Positions 45,994 to 57,892 of a stretch of DNA of 64,000 nt are shown piece by piece. A program made the translations under genes and the position numbers. The stretch's first letter is position 1. Every line of letters begins with the position of its first letter. Origin of the DNA: Ulota crispa (lineage: Eukaryota; Streptophyta; Bryopsida; Orthotrichales; Orthotrichaceae); the NCBI GenBank assembly GCA_963920765.1, contig OY987243.1, positions 10,726,001 through 10,790,000 of the forward strand, given 5' to 3'. Under the pieces are notes generated by a model that searched no databases, was not told where the DNA came from, and worked only from the letters and a program-made list of their open reading frames with translations.

Positions 45994-46397
45994 GGGAATT
46001 GATGTGTGTACCACACCCTTTCAATTACTGTACCACACTCTCAGAGTAAATTTTAGATTTCTACCATCATAAAGTTGAATTTGAGAGTTTGGAACTCAGA
46101 TTTGGACTTAGAGACCATGATTTAGTCTAGAACCATAAAAAGAAGTTGCAGTTCAACAACACCCAATGAAAAAGTTTAGCTAGGAAAAAAAGTGTACTTT
46201 TACTTTTGTTTGTAAAAAAAGATTAGCTTTTTCAGTGGGTGAATTGCAACTTTTTTTGTGGTTCTAGACTAAATCATGGTCTTTGAGTCCAAATCTGAAT
46301 TCCAAATTCTCAAATTCAGCTTTATGATGGTAGAAATCTAAAATTTACTCTGGGTGTGGTACAGTAATTGAAAGGGTGTGTACACATATCAATTCCC
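45994..46397. mobile_element. Foldback MITE, intact copy (0.40 kb)
   Basis: Almost entirely palindromic: left GGGAATTGATGTGTGTACC, right GTGTGTACACATATCAATTCCC less two bases. Arms of about 190 bp meet near the ACTTTTACTTTTGTTTGT centre. Same family as the split copy at 5451/8176. Confidence 0.85.
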
Positions 46398-46780
46398 TAA
46401 TTTGTTTGCAATTTTGCGCCCTACTTTCAGACCAACCCCCATCTTGATTCTTTTCCTTTGTATAGACAAGGTAGCCGGTATCGTTAAGCCCTCTTGCGAT
46501 TTGCGTAGTACAAACTAACTCATTTAATGAAGCAGGAAATTTTTTTAACGGTGCAATGCACCATTAACGCAGGATGCAAACTTGACAAGAGCGCGTCGAG
46601 GCCACGGGAGCGCATCAAGGAGCGGGCTTAACCCTATACAAAATCTGGTAAAATTCAAGGTAAAAAGTCGACACAAGAATAAAACAGAGTGCTTATGCTG
46701 TTATGCATTATTAGAGATGCCTTGACTGAGGAATTGTGCCTTCGTGTCTTGACTTTAATCAGCCTTTAAATTTTGTTTTT
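46398..46780. other. Spacer, nothing recognised
   Basis: Contains a small palindrome (AACGGTGCAATGCACCATTA) at about 46548, but no gene. Confidence 0.35.
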
Positions 46781-47176
46781 AATGGAAAAAATTCATGGAT
46801 ACCCCTGAAGTTTGCAATATTATCACAAATACTTCTGAAGTTTCAATAATATCACAAACACCCTTTGACCAAGTGATTTCTTTATTGTCGGTTTCTTTCA
46901 TGGTGTCACTGAAGCGGCTTCTTTCCCAAATCCTAAAATTAGTGCTTTCTTGTTGTTCATACAGTCCCCGCAAAAGGCCCTTCGCGTCCAATGACCGTTT
47001 GAACTCTTCAAATTAACAAGAAAGCACCGGTTTTAGGATTTGCCGCTTCAAAGACACTAAGAAAGAAACCATCAATAAAGAAGTCACTTGGTCAAAGTAT
47101 ATTTGTGGTATTATTGAAACTTTAGGGATATTTGTGACAATATTGCAAACTTCAAGGGTATCCATGAAACTTTCCC
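46781..47176. mobile_element. Foldback MITE with about 140-bp arms
   Basis: Left TTCATGGATACCCCTGAAGT and right ACTTCAAGGGTATCCATGAA; inner arms also match (TGACCAAGTGATTTCTTTAT against ATAAAGAAGTCACTTGGTCA). The centre is GC-richer. No coding frame. Confidence 0.85.
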
Positions 47177-47354
47177 TTCCTTAATTGGTCGTGCAACAGG
47201 CACCCAACTATGCAAGTATGTAAGAAAAAAGTGGACAGAAATGGATAGAATCACTATAACAACTGCACATTCATCCCAAAAAAAAATTAATATTAGTATA
47301 TTCTATCCAAATATTGGCAAACCTAGTATATGCTTGGGAAGGAACCTGAAACGT

Positions 47355-47612
47355 CATATTTGTTAATTTGGGAAAAACAGTACATTTTGGGACTTTCAAG
47401 TTTTGATCTGAAAGTTTTAGGAGGCCTCCTAAAACGGAGCTCAATGTTTTTTTGTACATGCATCCTCACCTAAGAGGAGGAATTTGGGAGGGAAAAAATC
47501 TTAATGGCTCCGACTGAATTTGATACTTTTGGATCTGGTTTAAGGTAACTTTTTGGGTTTAAGGTGGAGTACAAAGTGGGACACTTGTTTTTCCCAAATT
47601 AACAAATATGGT
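47355..47612. mobile_element. MITE with AATTTGGGAAAAA ends, copy 6 (intact reference)
   Basis: Left CATATTTGTTAATTTGGGAA, right TTCCCAAATTAACAAATATG. It has the core CCTCACCTAAGAGGAGGAAT and AAAAAATCTTAATGG. It is the best uninterrupted model for copy 3. Confidence 0.8.
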
Positions 47613-48068
47613 GTTCTGACCACTTCATCCATTTTTCTAGCTAGTTTTTTTAGTGTTATAAGAGCCAATCACAATTTGAAGTAAGGTTTTGGCAAAAAGT
47701 TGCCAAAAATTTATATGTTGGCTTCAACCCCCAAGGCCGGGCCACACACCAAACTAAAATGGCGTTTTGTAGAAAACATGTGACATCTTTTACTTTTGTG
47801 TGTAAAAGTTGATTCTCTGATTTTTTTATGGCTCCTTTTATGATCTATTCAAAACAAGTATTTTTGAGAGTTCAAAAAGCAATGTCTCAAACTTGTTGCC
47901 CTAGAATACTGGATAGGTTATTTTTAGTAAAATAGTAGATGAAACCTTGAAAAAATGATTATCTCCTAATTTTCCAAAATTACATGTTTCTACTTCATCA
48001 ATTTCAAACTGGTTGTTTCGGCCTCTGTGGCCCAATGTATGGGAAGTACTAGCATTTAGTTATAAGCT
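47613..48068. other. Spacer up to the second assembly gap
   Basis: AT-rich, no gene recognised. Confidence 0.35.
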
Positions 48069-48268
48069 NNNNNNNNNNNNNNNNNNNNNNNNNNNNNNNN
48101 NNNNNNNNNNNNNNNNNNNNNNNNNNNNNNNNNNNNNNNNNNNNNNNNNNNNNNNNNNNNNNNNNNNNNNNNNNNNNNNNNNNNNNNNNNNNNNNNNNNN
48201 NNNNNNNNNNNNNNNNNNNNNNNNNNNNNNNNNNNNNNNNNNNNNNNNNNNNNNNNNNNNNNNNNNNN
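48069..48268. other. Assembly gap (200 N)
   Basis: Exactly 200 N, a placeholder of set size; the true length is unknown. Confidence 0.99.
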
Positions 48269-48842
48269 TAGCCGGAAGTAAACAACCGATTGACCCAAGA
48301 GAATGTCGAATATTGGCAGGTTAAAGTACAAAAACTTCCAGGACTGTGCTGTGGCCCCGGCATCAACTGGAGCTTGCTCCGGGGCCTTTCTGACAATTTG
48401 ATGCTGGAGCTTTTACCGTACCTTCAAGGACACGGTCAGCACGTTCCTGCCAAACAATTATTTCTAGTGTTTTTTCGGAGCACTTGTCAAAATCCAAATT
48501 GTCCTGTGATATTCCTCTTTCCTATACTTTTTGCGTAAAAAATCACTTATACAGGAAAAATTCCAAAATATCGGCATCAATTTCTTTTCAGAATTATTTT
48601 CCGTTGGATATGCCCATTGTACTTGTTCAGTTGTTCCTATTGTGTGAACGTGTAGTGTTGGTGTAAACTTAGGCCGAGGGAGGTGGGCCTTTTGTAAAAC
48701 ATGTGAAATTATTTGGGGAATAATAGCGGCCACTCTAGGTCTGACAAGTCATCATGGAAAGTTATCCAAGGGTGGCAGTGAACCAGAGGGAATTCCTTTA
48801 GAGCAATTGTAGGGAAATGTCTGTACAGGTACAAGTCCTCTC
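48269..48842. other. Unassigned moderate-GC segment after the gap
   Basis: The 48290-48538 plus-strand frame (82 aa, GPGINWSLLRGLSDNLMLEL) has mixed composition, but its family is unknown and it abuts the gap. A GC-rich hairpin GGCCCCGG/CCGGGGCC lies at about 48353-48386. It could be an exon of a gene hidden by the gap. Confidence 0.3.
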
Positions 48843-49172
48843 TAAGGTAGGAGGCTCAAGAACCGGGCATCTAAGGGCTGAAACTGAATTTTGGGGAGGT
48901 GAAATTTCTTGAAATATTTTTCAGTAAATTTTTCTTGAAAGATAAGAGGAATTGACATCTAATCCAATTTTTTTCAAATTTTTTGGAGTTTTGTAAAATT
49001 AGATATGAAATTTTGAAGTGGAAAGGTCATAGGGCTCTAAAATCATGCAATTTCTTAAATGTACATTGCTTGTACATTACTGAAAACTCTGAAAAGCATC
49101 ATATACATGTCAGATACATTTTAGAAGGTGCACAGTTTTAGTGCCTGCACGGTTTATGAGCCGATTACCTTA
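48843..49172. mobile_element. Stowaway-like MITE (AAGGTAGGAGGCTC ends), copy 1
   Basis: Left TAAGGTAGGAGGCTCAAG, right GAGCCGATTACCTTA, flanked by TA. The interior (GAAACTGAATTTTGGGGAGG) is shared with 55363-55692. Confidence 0.75.
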
Positions 49173-49178
49173 CCCCTG

Positions 49179-50092
49179 TTAACCCTTTAAGGACCACGTG
49201 ACCATATTCTGGTCGTTGGGAGTGGTTTTTGGCCTGTAGGTTGAAATCGCTCAATAATTTGGAATTTGGTCTTGAAGTATGCATGTGATCACAATAATTT
49301 TGCATCCATCTAAAAAAATAACAATGCAATTGGGTATGTGAGTTGATAAATAATGGTGTTTATACGGCATGGTTTCAAAATATGTATCCAATTTTTGTCA
49401 AAGATGGATCAAAGCAACAACACAATACATCAAGTATGCAAGAAGAATGTCAAATTTCAATTGCACAATTCTAAAAAATTTCAAATTGCTTAAGAAATAT
49501 GCTTGTATTGTTTTCATATATGGTCGTAGTATAATTGTACTATTTGAAGATCTACTGAAATGCTTTTGTCATTTTGGCTTTAAAATTTGTCATCCTACAT
49601 TTAAGGCCAATTCTTGATTGTTTTCACCAATTGGATTTTTGAGAATAATTATCAAATTTCTTGTAGGAGCGTTTTAGGGTAGCAAAGAAAGTGGGTTTTT
49701 TACCCTTTTTGTCCACTTAGCTACATCTTGTGGTTGCTATTTTTGTAGATTTTGTGTGAAACTAGTCTTGTTGAAAAGGTGGGAAACCCTGCTTTCTAGA
49801 AATGTAAGGTTCTTCTCAATCAAAACTTGCATGAAAGGCTAACATTCAAAACCACACAAGCATGAAACACTATAGATTTTCCTCATACGGCTCAGTCAAT
49901 CATTATAATGTTTCACCTCCAATGGTAGATCTAGTTGAAATTTTGGTGCTTTACAGTAAACAAGGTGTACTTCCCATTTGTACGGTTGGATTATTGAAAA
50001 TGGGTCCATATTTGAGTCAATTGCACATCTAAGCTTACATCACTTGTTTTTAGTGGATTTTGTGAGAATGGATGCGGTCCTTAAAAGGTTAA
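49179..50092 (+). mobile_element. piggyBac-like non-autonomous element (0.91 kb), copy G
   Basis: Left TTAACCCTTTAAGGACCACG, right GCGGTCCTTAAAAGGTTAA. Near-identical inverted copy of 21349-22263. Its right TTAA is also the left TTAA of the next element. Confidence 0.8.
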
Positions 50093-50336
50093 CCCCTGAG
50101 CTCCCCAGCAACGGGATCCTGTTGTTGGGGACCACAACTTGATCTCACTTTTTCTCTTGATTTGTACAATGAAAATAGTCATGGCTGGTCCCCATCAGCA
50201 GAGAAGGTAGTCCTTTTTCAAATCCGACAGTCACTTTTTTTGGATGTAATTTTCCAAGCTCTGGTGGCCATTAAACCCCCCATTTTCTCCTAAACCCTAA
50301 ATCAACTCCAGGCACTCAAGGGTTAAGGTTTGAGTA
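50089..50336. mobile_element. Small TTAA-flanked MITE, copy 2
   Basis: Left TTAACCCCTGAGCTCCCC, right GGCACTCAAGGGTTAA, so CCCCTGAG and CTCAAGGG form the inverted ends. Same family as 45607-45843. Confidence 0.75.
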
Positions 50337-50377
50337 GGCATGTAGGGGTCACGGCCTTAGACTTATAATAGGTGGTG

Positions 50378-50694
50378 TAAGGTAGGAGCACCCATAAGCG
50401 TCAATGTCTCCATAATTGTCATTTCTGAAATCTTGAAAAATCTGTGAAAGTGAATAGATGTAATGACAAGAATATATTGCATGTGAACATGAATTCTTAA
50501 AAGTGGTTATGGGTACAATGGCAATTTGCTCTTTAAAAATTCATAACTTATTCTCACAGTATCCAAAAAATACATTTAAAGGTGCAAACTCTTGTTTTTT
50601 GGGTTCCTAATAAGATCCCAGAATTGCTAGTTGTTTATAAATAGTCATCATGTTCAAAACCCTTAGTTTGAAGTTTATGGGTGCTCCTACCTTA
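50378..50694. mobile_element. Stowaway-like MITE, copy 2 (CACCCATAAGC type)
   Basis: Left TAAGGTAGGAGCACCCATAA, right TTATGGGTGCTCCTACCTTA: near-perfect TIR flanked by TA. Confidence 0.8.
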
Positions 50695-50903
50695 ATAAAT
50701 AAAATGCGTCTTCCTCTCTTAAAAACAATAAAATGTTAAATTTATTTTTTTGTATATAAATTGAAGATGATTTTTTCACTTCTAAAAAGCCATCCTCATA
50801 TTTCGTGAAATAGAAGTTGTGACTTTTGTAACTGATATGTGCACTCTATTGTTTACAAATACAACCCATGCATTGCCCTAATCTGCTTTTAGGGATTTTT
50901 AGA

Positions 50904-51503
50904 TTAATTCATTAAGGACCGTGGTTGATTCTGGGGTGGGCAAGGTCTTTGCTTGGGTTTTGGGGAAAATCATACTAATAAATAATATTTACAGAAGATT
51001 TAACTATACTCATGGCAATGTCATGCATGGTTTATGGTAATGCATTATTTTTGGATATTTGATTCCGTTTGCATGCAAGTTTGAATGTGTATGTATGTAT
51101 TTTCATATAGATACGACAGTCTCTACGGTGGTGGGTCGTATTTCTTTATGGATTGTTTTGTCTTGTTGCTTAATGGGCCACGTGGCAATTCTTTAGGGTG
51201 ATGATGGGTTTAGGGAAAATCTAGATTCTTGGAAAAGCATACAAGTACTCAATCTTTAACGATTTTGACCATCTTTCTACATTCTATCCTGTATTTTGGC
51301 AGTCAATACCTCTTGAGTTTTTCCGATGCCCTGACCACATGACAGCTTAGTTAAACCTTATTTGTGTTTCAAGCTATGCAATTCCTAATTACCTTCACAT
51401 GTCCCGTTTGCCACATCCTCAAATTTCATGACATACTCTCACTACCAACTAAAAAAAGTCAAAATCAACCAAAAACTGGTCGACCGGTCCTTAATGGGAT
51501 AAC
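50904..51503. mobile_element. Probable piggyBac-like element (0.60 kb)
   Basis: Left TTAATTCATTAAGGACCG, right CGGTCCTTAATGGGATAA. The right TTAA is imperfect. No coding frame. Confidence 0.6.
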
Positions 51504-51953
51504 ATGTCCTCCTGGATTTGAGAAGTTTGAATTAAACATTACAAATAATTACCAAGTAACTCAATCACCCAATACCGGTAGTTCAAAAGAGACCTAGTAA
51601 AGCTTAGAGCCTTGATTTTCAGTCATCTATGTCCTAGTTTTTGCAGACACGTGTATTTGTAAATTACAATCAAGTGGACTAAGCTATGGATACTGTCAAG
51701 GTAACTCCCGAGTGGGAACCGACCCTTTAGGGCACGGCACACGGGTAAGAGCCCTGGTATTAGCAAAAGAATGGCCTTGTCACATGTGCAATTCCCACAG
51801 TGAAGTCCTAAAAATTTATGCAGCCCATGATATGCAAGTAGCCTTGAAGCTGTCAAGGACCACGAGGAGGCAAATGGCAAGAGGGATGGAACAATCGCAA
51901 GAGGGATAAAATAATTGTAAGAGCATGTGTTAGAGAATTTGTCCAAGGATTAG
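51504..51953. other. Moderate-GC spacer, nothing assigned
   Basis: Open frames on both strands at 51623-51946 (107 aa minus, 65 aa plus) have no recognisable family and no supporting context. Confidence 0.35.
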
Positions 51954-53291
51954 TTAACCCCTAAGGACAATTCAACAGCCAGTTGAAAATTTGGGGAGGT
52001 TCCTATGAAGTTAATTCTTGGTGGATGTTTTTGAAATTTGGAGACAAGTTTTACACAATGAATATTTTTGTGTGCAAGAAAAAGAAACTTCAATTGAATA
52101 TTGGAGTAAAAAGCTATGTTGCCCAAAAGAATTTGGGTACCTTGGGCAATTTGGGCACCTTTGGAGAATCTTATGCTAAAACTCTCATCAACTTTTTGAA
52201 ACTTGGCATGTATGTAACTAATAAAATATGGTTTGCAATTGTCAAAAAAAAAAAAAATTAAGCTTTCAAATCACAATCTAAGAGGAGTCAAACTTTGTTA
52301 ACTATGTCCAAGCAGTTTCAAAAAAAAAAAAAAATCTTCTAGCTTTGGGCTCTACTGTAGGTTGAGAGCAGATTCAACAGGTCTCTGCCGAATTAATTAT
52401 TTTTTGAGAAAAAATCAATTCGGCATCAGATTTTATAATTAAGCAAGACTTGGCACTTTCAAAAAAAGTTGTTAGTTATTTGGCATTCAACCAAAAAAAT
52501 TAGTAGAATTAAGCCTTTTCCTAAGCATTTTCCACTTTCTAAAATTAGCCATTGGTATAAAATTTGCAATAAATTGAGCCCTCTTGGAATCAACCTTGAC
52601 CTTCCATTGTTAGTTAAGCTTAATGACCTTTATAATATTTGAAATTTTGATTTTTTGATTTGTTTGACATTGGGCATTTTTGGAGAATAATTTATAGAAT
52701 AATTGGGCAAAAATTTGGAGAATCATTTTATGCCAAACATGCTCTCAACCTACAATATTATCTTACAATTCATAAATTCAAAGCTATTAAAAAAATTCAC
52801 ATATTTCAAATGTTTGTCTCTAACTTTTCACCACTTGGATTTCAACTAAAAGATTTCTTCATTGCACAAGAAATCATGAAAAACTAACTAGTGTATTGTG
52901 AATTCACTTAACGTCTTTGCATTGCAAAGTGATTTAGAATAAGCTAAATTCTATATTTTGCTTTTAAATTTTTTTGTGAGTGAACCTAACATCATAAACC
53001 TGTGAACGGTCAAAATCCTCATTTTTTTTGTAGAGCTAAAATTTTACTTTAGGAAAGCTTGAAGTCTACTAAGCTTGTTTTGCACAAATTTAAAAAATGA
53101 GAAGGTTCTCACTTCAGACATTATAATTTTACAATCAAATTCTTACTACACATTGGAAAAACATTTTACTATAGTTCTGCACGGTTGAGGTTTCCAAAAA
53201 TGTTATTTTCTGAATTTTTGATTAGCATACCAAAAAAAATGCAGTTTTTGACAATGGTTCTTGAAAAACCCATTCGTTCTTTAGGGATTAA
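51954..53291. mobile_element. piggyBac-like non-autonomous element (1.34 kb)
   Basis: Left TTAACCCCTAAGGACAATTC, right GTTCTTTAGGGATTAA. The longest TTAA element here. It encodes nothing of transposase size; only short frames such as 51983-52261. Confidence 0.65.
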
Positions 53292-53504
53292 GGAATCGAG
53301 CACACTAATCAACAGCATTGATAGCTAAAGTAGCTTTTCAAATCTTGCGAGTTTCTTGTGAGTGCCAACTAGGACCGCTCTTGTGTCAAGGTCCTGAACT
53401 TCCCATTTGAATTTGTTGGCAAGTTGGGAACAATTTCATATTGTTATAATTGGACTCACCTCCATTGAACCATTCATGTACCCCTATGGCCTCATCCCGG
53501 CCGG

Positions 53505-54042
53505 AATCCCTTAGGGCATCCCAATGCAACCGGTAAACATGCCTGGTAATCTGGTATAACAAACTTAGTTTTTTTAATCAATAATGGATCATAATATAAA
53601 AATCATATGATTTGAAGGCATAACTTTTTTTTATTGTAAAATCGCAATAAAATTTTGATTCAATGGACATTGGTTGATTTAGATATACAGCATCAAATGT
53701 TAACTAACTCTGAAAAAATTTAGAGGTCTCATCAAATCAAGCCTAAAAAGAGAAAACCAATCAAGGGTATTGTCATTATACTGTCTCCTTGGTTGATTTT
53801 CCCCTTTTTGGGCTTGATTTGGTGAGGCTTCTAAATTTTTTGGAAGCTAGCTAACATTTGATGTCATGCATCTAAATCACCCTAAACCCTATACTAAATT
53901 TTATTATGTTTTTACAACAAAAAAATTCATGCCATCCAAATCATATGATTTTTATATCATGATCAATTGTTAATAAAAAATCAAGTTTGTTATACCGGGC
54001 ATGTTTCCAAGTTGCATTGGGATGTCTTTAGGGCATCCTCAA
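53505..54042. mobile_element. Foldback MITE with about 130-bp arms
   Basis: Left CATCCCAATGCAAC, ACATGCC, AACAAACTTAG and AAAAATCATATGATTTG; the right arm is the inverted complement ending GCATTGGGATGTC and AGGGCATCC. Part of the core (TGGACATTGGTTGATTTAG) recurs inside the element at 61489. Confidence 0.75.
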
Positions 54043-54429
54043 TCCAAAGCATGCATCAAATTCGGATAAAGATGATTACAAAGCTTCATCAAGTGACCTT
54101 GACTATTGCAGACAAGACACCGGCTCCTCTGACCCAATGCCCGCACGAGTAGTGAGACTATAAACTTCGTTTCTGTCGGACTTTTGTCAAGTGTTTCAGA
54201 CATAATCTCTATTTCTGGCTTGCAAAGTAGTCATCATTTCTCTAACAGCAATATATAGAGCAATTTGAAGGACTCTTGAAGAACACTAAAACTACAAGGT
54301 GTGGGCTAAGTTTTGCTGTCCCCTTCAAGATCACGTCCCATTTACATGGTGCATTGGACCAAGTTTGCAATTTTCCAGTGTGAGAGTACTGATGCAGGGG
54401 TATTAACCCAGCTCAATTGAGGATGCTCT
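54043..54429. other. Spacer, nothing recognised
   Basis: Moderate GC, no supportable gene. Confidence 0.35.
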
Positions 54430-54875
54430 TAAGGTAGCAGCATCCATAAGCATTGCGTCCCCATGCCCATCACCTGACAATGGCAGGGCTAATTAATAAA
54501 AAAACAAATGGTTGTGGGTGACTGAGTGATGGTTATGGGTGATGAAGTGATGCTTGTGGGTGATGAAGTGATGCTTGTGGGTGATGAAGTGATGCTTGTG
54601 GGTGACTAACATGAGGTTTTGAGTACCCATCTCACTATTTAAGAACCAACAAGCCTTGTGATTAGCATCTCTTACACATGGTTTTTACAATTTTAGTGAT
54701 TTTGAACTTTAAAAAATCTTTGTGCACAAATGCTTGCAGTTGAATCCTTGAAATTGATGCCAATGTTTTTGATTTCCATTTCATTTCCTAACATACAGTA
54801 TTTTTTTCAAAGTTAGTCAATTGTTTTACCTACTCCAAAACCCTTCTTTCCACGCTTATGGGTGCGCCTACCTTA
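54430..54875. mobile_element. Stowaway-like MITE with 21-bp minisatellite, copy 3
   Basis: Left TAAGGTAGCAGCATCCATAA, right TTATGGGTGCGCCTACCTTA. At 54519-54604 it has about four units of GTGATGAAGTGATGCTTGTGG, three of them identical. Confidence 0.8.
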
Positions 54876-55123
54876 CATACTTTTTCCATGGAAATCAAAC
54901 AGTCACAGAAGATTACACTAAATTGGGTACTGTACCTTCCTGTACTGTACATGATTGTGCTCCAAAATAACAAGGAAATAATTAAACCTGACATCTGATC
55001 GAATGTGCGCAGGTTTATCCAATGGTGTATTTGGATGGTTTTTTTTTAACGATTCAAAACATGTACAATTGTCACTGACAGGTCCAACAACACTGCAATG
55101 TTGAAGATAAAAGTCTACTAAAA

Positions 55124-55365
55124 TTAACCTTGGAATGACCGAGCAGCACTTTGCGGCCAGTACAATACAGAGTATTTTTTTTGTATTTGGAGTGCATTCA
55201 CACCTTTATTATATTTGTGATCAATAAAGAAGTTAGAATATAGATCAATGTTGTTTTTGTGAGGTAATCAAAATCTCAAATTAAAACTTTTTGTTGGTAA
55301 CAAATGTCAGTTATACAACAACGTACAACATATGTATTATAGTAGTTTGGTCGTTCAAGGGTTAA
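55124..55365. mobile_element. piggyBac-like MITE (0.24 kb)
   Basis: Left TTAACCTTGGAATGACCGAG, right GGTCGTTCAAGGGTTAA. Same subfamily as the NudC-intron copy at 2381. Its right TTAA overlaps the start of the next MITE. Confidence 0.75.
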
Positions 55366-55692
55366 GGTAAGAGGCTCGTAAATCGACCATCTAAGAGTTG
55401 AAACTGAATTTTGGGGAGGTGGAACTTCTTGATATATTTTTCAGTAAATTTTCCTTAAAAGACAAGAGGAATTGACATCTAAGTCAAGTTATTTTGTATT
55501 TTTGAGAGCAATGTGGAATTAGTTATGAAATTTTGAAGTGGAAAGGTCATAGGGCTCTAAAATGGATCACTTCCTCAAATGTATGCCCACTGTACATTTT
55601 TGAAAGGCTATGAATAAGGCATGCACCTGTGGAGTTCATTTGGGGAGGTGAGTGGAATTAGTGCCCTAACGGAGTTCAAGCCTCTTACCTTA
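55363..55692. mobile_element. Stowaway-like MITE (AAGGTAAGAGGCTC ends), copy 2
   Basis: Left TAAGGTAAGAGGCTCGTAA, right CAAGCCTCTTACCTTA, flanked by TA. Homologous to 48843-49172. Confidence 0.8.
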
Positions 55693-56244
55693 GATACAAT
55701 AAACTAACCGTTCATGGATTCGTGAGAGTTGGGTTCAATAATGTTTGGAACAACAACTGAAGTCCAGTGAAATTGTTTTGTGCTAATAATTGCTTTTTTG
55801 CTACACCAAAATTGATGTGGCTAATTGTTCTATAGTATATTTTGAAAAAAAATGAAAAATTTAACCAACTTTTATACACGAATTTGGGAGTAAGAGCCTA
55901 GTTTTCACTGTTCCACTTGATGTCTCCTCACCCTATTAGTGCAATATTCTAATTTCTCATAAAACCATCATGAATTTTTGCTTTGATGAAAGGTTGAAAG
56001 CATCCAACTTTACATTTGTAAAAAAAATCTAGCCATCCTTGCTATTCAACCATTTTTTGGTTAGAAAAAAAAACTAAGGCCACTTCATCCAAAATGTTTT
56101 CACAGAGAAGTCTGAAGGTCACGTTCCAAAGCACATTTTGGCCCCTTCAATGAGGGACCGGATTTTAAAGAAACCACGGAAGTCACATTTTTTCATTTTT
56201 ATTGGTTGGATTTTTAAAATCAGCTTCAAGGTGATTAGACTATT
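55693..56244. other. AT-rich spacer, nothing recognised
   Basis: No supportable gene or repeat. Confidence 0.35.
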
Positions 56245-56558
56245 GTACACTAAATAGTGCATTTGGGTTGGCCCATACGAATTGCTCAACATTCCACGCT
56301 ACATTGATATTTATTGATCCTACAATAAATTTCAGCAACAATTATTGTAATAAACAATTTTCAACAACAATGAGAACTTGGCAACAATAACAACTTTGCG
56401 AAAAAATAAATTAGCGTCCTCCAAGGTGTAAACCATGTGAAAACTTAGTATTCAGAGAGGCACATGGGCCTCCAAGTGATCAGACAATTTGTCATGAGGT
56501 AACTTTCCAAGGTAAGGCAACCTAATTGTTAAGGCAACCTAAATGCACTCTTCAATGT
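56245..56558. mobile_element. Diverged MITE of the TAGTGCATTTAGG family
   Basis: Left TACACTAAATAGTGCATTTG, right GGCAACCTAAATGCACTC. The interior (CAACAATTATTGTAATAAAC) resembles 43460-43771 and 44290-44606. Confidence 0.6.
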
Positions 56559-56751
56559 TGCTATTAGGATTCAAAATATGACTTTTTTTTGTAAATTTTA
56601 AAGGAGAAAATATGAAATTTTATTTAGTTTAAGAATTAGAATTCACCTAAAATGGAATCTCAATTAGTTGTCTTAAATTCATTGTCAATTTTCATAAAAA
56701 TATGTTTGTTTCAATCAAACATGCAACTGCTGTATAGTAGTCAACAATATG

Positions 56752-57112
56752 GTTTGTTACTTTGGGCAAGTTTTGGTTGTTGAACAACACAAGCGGAGGG
56801 ACGGAAAGACAGCATGGACGGACATGTCCACCTCTCGTGTTTTTAAGGCCATTTTTAGGGTTTTTGACCTAAAAATGAAAAAATCAAATTACCATTTTTC
56901 ATTTTTTATGCATGATATGGGTTTGAATCTACGTTTTGACTTCATGTTGGCAACAATAGGTGTCACTAGCATTTACAAAGTAAGTTTATTTTATCACTTT
57001 GTGCTATTTTTTAGAGTCAACTCTGAGTTGACTTCATTGAAAAGACCATGACTTCAATTGGGCACTTCGGACGTACAGATGGGTAGGCGGACGAGCGACC
57101 CAATGTGACAAC
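56752..57112 (+). repeat. Dispersed repeat, copy 2
   Basis: Inverted homologue of 12477-12822: ACTTTGGGCAAGTT, GGACATGTCC, GAGTTGACTTCA and CGAGCGACCCAATGTG occur in the same order. Confidence 0.65.
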
Positions 57113-57892
57113 CATCTCAACTCTAGGATGGAACTAAAAATTTCATCATTTATATTTGGTTTCCTTTTGCGTTTTTATTTTATTATATAATGACTTGGAG
57201 TTTTGCCCTCAACCTATTTGGGCTTAAGACTTTTAGACCAATATTAGAGGAAACTTTTGAGCTTCACTAGCTAAAATATGGTATTTTCCAGTTTCAATGA
57301 GTCTTTTCCAAGGCATGCACTCGATAATTTCTCATAATTATAGTTCATTATTCTGTAATTTTGGAAAACATGGCCAGTTTTTTCCAGAAGCTTCAGATTT
57401 ATTTTTGCAATTTAAGTGGGTTGCTATGTATTGGTCGCGTATTCTTCTCAATCGTTGATGTAGACACATGAGATAAAAAGCTCGTGTTGAATAGAGTGCT
57501 TGAGACAGTTTTTGAGCTTATACTATGGACTTTTCCTGTATAAATTCAATGTAGATGTTAAGAATACAAAGCAAGGTAATAAGCTTTAAATCTTATGTAA
57601 ATTTAAAATATATGATTTGAAACGCGTTTGGATGTGCAATGATTTTCAAAATCAGGACCAAATCTTACAAAAACGATTTCTAAACATCCACGTTAGTCTC
57701 TTGTGGATGCATGTGGGTAAATTATTGAAGCTATCTCAAATAATTAATATATTTGTCTTGTTTGCTTTACCAAATCTATGAATCTTCTAATTTCAATTTT
57801 GTTTTCATGTCCCATACTTCATTTGACTTCCAGTAAAGGTATCTATTCAATAATCAATGGAACACATCCTAATATAATACAATCATTTAAAA
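57113..57892. other. AT-rich spacer, nothing recognised
   Basis: No supportable gene or repeat. Confidence 0.35.
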
